64,000 bases of DNA, from the NCBI GenBank assembly GCA_036824005.1, contig DAITBA010000008.1, positions 1 to 64,000 on the forward strand, in the 5' to 3' direction. The stretch is from DAITBA01 sp036824005. Lineage in GTDB: Bacteria; Pseudomonadota; Gammaproteobacteria; Burkholderiales; Rhodocyclaceae. Below are positions 61,599 to 64,000 of the stretch, one piece after another. The position numbers and the translations under genes were made by a program. The stretch's first letter is position 1. The number at the start of each line of letters is the position of its first letter. The notes under the pieces were generated by a model. That model ran no database searches. It had not been told where the DNA came from and saw only the letters and a list, made by a program, of their open reading frames with translations.

Positions 61599-62021
61599 AT
61601 GGTATCGACGAAGCCATACCTGTTGCGGGCGATCTATCAATGGTGCGTGGACCAGGGGCTGACCCCTTATATCGCAGTGCTGGTGGACGCGGAGACCAGC
61701 GTGCCGGCCCAGTACGTCAAGGAAGGGCAGATCACGCTCAACATCAGCCCGGAGGCAGCTCACCAGTTGATCATGGGCGACGACCTGATTACGTGTTCCG
61801 CCCGCTTCGGCGGTGTCGCCCAGTCACTGTCCATCCCTGTCGGCAATGTGTCTGCCATCTATGCCCGGGAGAACGGTCATGGCATGGCGTTCGAGGTGGT
61901 CGAAGCAGCACGGCAGTCGGCTGGTCAGGAGGAAACCGGCGACGAGCCAACGCCGCCGGAACCGACATCGCCGACGGACAAGTCGTCGGGCTCCCGCTCG
62001 CATCTGACGCGTATCAAGTAG
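61599..62021 (+). CDS. sspB: ClpXP adaptor SspB
   Basis: A 140-residue SspB. The folded substrate-binding domain (TKPYLLRAIYQWCVDQGLTP through NVSAIYARENGHGMAF) is followed by an acidic/Pro linker and a short basic C-terminal tail (SRSHLTRIK) that docks on ClpX. It delivers ssrA-tagged proteins to ClpXP. It follows sspA as usual. Confidence 0.95.
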   Translation: MVSTKPYLLRAIYQWCVDQGLTPYIAVLVDAETSVPAQYVKEGQITLNISPEAAHQLIMGDDLITCSARFGGVAQSLSIPVGNVSAIYARENGHGMAFEVVEAARQSAGQEETGDEPTPPEPTSPTDKSSGSRSHLTRIK

Positions 62022-62152
62022 TCGCTCGTTTCCCACCCATTGCCAGGTCGTACCGCCAGGACCCGAAGCGAGTTTGCGGGTTGTACCGTGGCGTGGCGAG
62101 GGTTGGGTTGGCTTGGCGCAGTATATGGACCCTGCGGCGCGGTGATTGACGT

Positions 62153-62228
62153 TGGCGCCCCGAAGACGAATCGAACGTCCGACCTACCCCTTAGGAGGGG
62201 GTTGCTCTATCCACTGAGCTACCGGGGC
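62153..62228 (-). tRNA. tRNA-Arg(CCT)
   Basis: A 76-nt tRNA on the minus strand. The acceptor GCCCCGG pairs with TCGGGGC, followed by G and encoded CCA. D-arm AGCTCAGTGGATAGAGC, anticodon loop CTCCTAA (anticodon CCT), T-arm GTTCGATTC. Confidence 0.96.
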
Positions 62229-62310
62229 GTGGGCCGCTATTGTAGCGGCAATGAAAGGCCTCTGCTACGAGAGGACGGCGTGGTAGCGCCCGTTGCCTGG
62301 CGTGAGGTTC

Positions 62311-62907
62311 TCATCGTGCGGGCCCGGACCTGCGGAGTTCGCGAACGATCGTTCGCTCGCGCCACTCCCACGGGGGTATCGGTTTCGCATCGCTCCAAAG
62401 ACCGACCCGTTTCGAGCGCGCTTGTTCCTCGGCCGCGGCGTAGCGGGCTTGCTCCTCCGGCATTTGGTCGGCATCGTTGCGTTTGTGCCAGGCCAGGCCG
62501 CCCTGCAGCAGCGTTAGTCCCACGTCCATGGTTTTCGGGCATGATTCTTCGAGGCATCGGCTCTCGGGGGGCGAAAGGTAGACCTTGCCGATCAGCCAGC
62601 CGCGGTTGTCGCGACGATTCCATTGAACGCGCACAGACTTGGAGAACAGTAGCGTGCTTAGGAAGCGGCGCGATTCGCGAAAATGGGGCTGGCCTAGTTC
62701 GATCAATTCGATTCCGCTCAGTTTGATTTCGTGCTTCATGCTTTTGGAATCACGGACGACGATGGTTTCACCCTCCGGAAACGAGACCACGGTGGCGTCA
62801 ATAGTTTCCGCCAGAGCCGGCAATGCCATGGCCAGGCCAGCAACAATCGCGACAACTGGAACGGCAAATGTCGTTCGAGGGCCGAGAAGCGTAGTTGTGT
62901 CTTTCAT
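62311..62907 (-). CDS. exported staphylococcal-nuclease-like (SNase) protein
   Basis: A protein of about 198 residues with a signal peptide (PVVAIVAGLAMALPALA) and an SNase-type OB-fold domain (IDATVVSFPEGETIVVRD, LSGIELIELGQPHFRESRRFL, MDVGLTLLQGGLAWHKR, EEQARSKRVGLW). The usual nuclease Arg-Asp-Glu set is only partly recognisable, e.g. LSGIE-LIE where nucleases have LxGIDAPE, so activity is uncertain. The frame is open to 63150; ATG 62907 starts the leader but has a poor ribosome site, and 62919 is an alternative. Confidence 0.7.
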   Translation of the reverse strand: MKDTTTLLGPRTTFAVPVVAIVAGLAMALPALAETIDATVVSFPEGETIVVRDSKSMKHEIKLSGIELIELGQPHFRESRRFLSTLLFSKSVRVQWNRRDNRGWLIGKVYLSPPESRCLEESCPKTMDVGLTLLQGGLAWHKRNDADQMPEEQARYAAAEEQARSKRVGLWSDAKPIPPWEWRERTIVRELRRSGPAR

Positions 62908-63012
62908 TGCAGGTGGCATTGATGCGGGCAGATCCTGTTCGGACCGGTACCTATAGGTTTCATCGTGTTCGGACACGCGCGACGAGCGACAGTCGTATTT
63001 TAGGCCCTCCGC

Positions 63013-63018
63013 TATAAT
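63013..63018 (+). promoter_or_regulatory. -10 box before ABC-F gene
   Basis: TATAAT in CTCCGCTATAATCCCG, 70 bases before the ATG at 63088. The -35 region is weak. Confidence 0.4.
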
Positions 63019-63087
63019 CCCGCCATCTCGCAACGTGCCGTCATCGTTGGCGCTTGCCTCGCGCCGCGGCATCCGTCCGTAGCCGCC

Positions 63088-64000
63088 ATGCCTATTCTCA
63101 CTCTCGATCAAGCTTGTCTCGCATTCGGGCACGTTGCGCTGCTCGATCACGCCTCGCTGCAGATCGACGCCGGCGAGCGTGTGTGCCTGGTCGGGCGCAA
63201 TGGCGGCGGCAAGTCAAGCCTGTTGCGCGTCATGGCCGGCGAGCTTGCTCTAGACGAGGGAGTGGCATGGCGTAGCCTGGATATGAAGATCGGATATGTA
63301 GCGCAGGAGCCGGTGTTCCTCGGCGCGAGCAATGTGTTCGAGGCCGTCGCCCAAGGCGTCGGCGAGGTGAGCGCCCTCGTTGTTGCATACCATGAGGTGC
63401 TGCACCGTGTGGCAATTGATCACCGCCAGGAGCTGCTCGACCTGCTGCATGAACACCAGTCGGAACTGGAACGCGTCGATGGCTGGCGATACAACACGCG
63501 TGTTGAGCAGACGCTGACGCAGCTTGGCCTAGACGGTAGTACGGCGCTCGACACGCTGTCGGGCGGCGGACTCAAGCGGGTTGCGCTCGCGCGGGCGCTG
63601 GTCGCTGAGCCCGCGCTGCTCTTGCTCGATGAGCCAACCAACCACCTTGACCTCGATGCCATACGCTGGCTGGAGGAGTTTCTCTGTGCCCTGAAAGGCG
63701 CGGTTGTCGTGGTGACCCACGACAGGCGCTTCGTCGATGCTATTGCGACGCGCATCGTGGAGCTGGATCGTGGCCGGCTGACCAACTTTCCAGGAAGTTT
63801 CTCCGACTACGAACGTCGCAAGAGCGAACTGCGTGACGTGCAGGCGCGGCAGAACGAGAGGTTCGACAAGCTTCTGGCGCAGGAGGAAGCCTGGATTCGC
63901 CGCGGAATTGAGGCTCGGCGCACGCGCAACGAGGGGCGTGTGCGTCGCTTGGAGCAACTCCGGCGTGAGCGCGCGGCGCGGCGTGAGCGGCTTGGCACTG
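63088..64000 (+). CDS. ABC-F family ATPase (Uup-like), 3' end beyond window
   Basis: An open frame of at least 304 residues that runs off the window. It has a first ABC domain: Walker A GRNGGGKSS, signature LSGGGLKRVALARAL, Walker B LLLLDEPTNHLD and the H-loop VVTHDRRF. A charged linker helix (DVQARQNERFDKLLAQEEAW, then RRGIEARRTRNEGRVRRL) follows, as in the Uup branch of ABC-F proteins, which act on ribosomes or recombination intermediates rather than transport. There is no transmembrane region. The start MPILTLDQACLAFG is typical. Confidence 0.9.
   Translation, partial: MPILTLDQACLAFGHVALLDHASLQIDAGERVCLVGRNGGGKSSLLRVMAGELALDEGVAWRSLDMKIGYVAQEPVFLGASNVFEAVAQGVGEVSALVVAYHEVLHRVAIDHRQELLDLLHEHQSELERVDGWRYNTRVEQTLTQLGLDGSTALDTLSGGGLKRVALARALVAEPALLLLDEPTNHLDLDAIRWLEEFLCALKGAVVVVTHDRRFVDAIATRIVELDRGRLTNFPGSFSDYERRKSELRDVQARQNERFDKLLAQEEAWIRRGIEARRTRNEGRVRRLEQLRRERAARRERLGT

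Noticed and set aside
62040..62726. 228-codon plus-strand frame across tRNA-Arg and the SNase gene
   Set aside because: It runs through a tRNA and antisense to a gene with a clear leader; arginine-rich with no domain.

Overview
The window looks like chromosomal DNA of a respiratory betaproteobacterium, probably from the Rhodocyclales/Azoarcus-Thauera-Sterolibacterium neighbourhood. This rests on high G+C, a petABC-sspAB block, a dnaX-ybaB-recR block, a tungsten-type aldehyde oxidoreductase operon of the Aromatoleum type, and many PQQ-linked periplasmic enzymes. The genus is inference. No phage, CRISPR array or replication origin was seen.

Layout. 0-5.7 kb: a TPR protein, a two-gene sodium/solute symporter, tRNA-Ser, a CcdAB toxin-antitoxin pair and an AraC/EutR-type regulator. 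6.0-16.3 kb: a long same-strand run that starts with a tryptophan-tryptophylquinone aromatic amine dehydrogenase (heavy chain, MauE, MauD, light chain, cytochrome c) and continues into an envelope set (DUF1329, DUF1302, RND/MMPL, YCF48 propeller). 16.3-19.4 kb: an accessory island bracketed by imperfect 105-bp direct repeats, with a wrecked IS630 transposase and a lower-G+C secreted tectonin-repeat protein. 19.5-22.3 kb: an enoyl-CoA hydratase, SDR and acyl-CoA dehydrogenase trio.

22.5-48.6 kb is a large PQQ-dependent alcohol oxidation region. It has two quinoprotein alcohol dehydrogenases. One has Ser two residues after the catalytic Asp (calcium type) and the other has Asp there (lanthanide type). 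Around them lie two PedF-type cytochromes, a MoxY-like sensor with a LuxR-type regulator, a TonB-ExbB-ExbD system with its own outer-membrane receptor, two YVTN propellers, a SoxYZ-like carrier, two metallo-beta-lactamase-fold 'quinoprotein relay' proteins, a substrate-binding protein, two AcoR-type sigma-54 activators and a further two-component pair. Two repeated regulatory patterns tie the loci together: CGGGAA-N3-TTCCCG palindromes, and sigma-54 promoters with upstream TGTTGCA-N3-TGCAACA-like sites.

48.8-53.1 kb carries an aor-type operon (ferredoxin subunit, W-enzyme, FAD subunit, MoaD-like protein, small orphan) behind a sigma-54 promoter. A coherent hypothesis is that amines (through the TTQ enzyme) and alcohols such as 2-phenylethanol (through the PQQ enzymes) give aldehydes in the periplasm, which the cytoplasmic AOR oxidises to acids such as phenylacetate. 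53-64 kb is housekeeping: SRP RNA, dnaX, ybaB, recR, a class III CoA-transferase, the cytochrome bc1 complex, sspA/sspB, tRNA-Arg, a nuclease-like protein and the start of an ABC-F ATPase that runs off the window.
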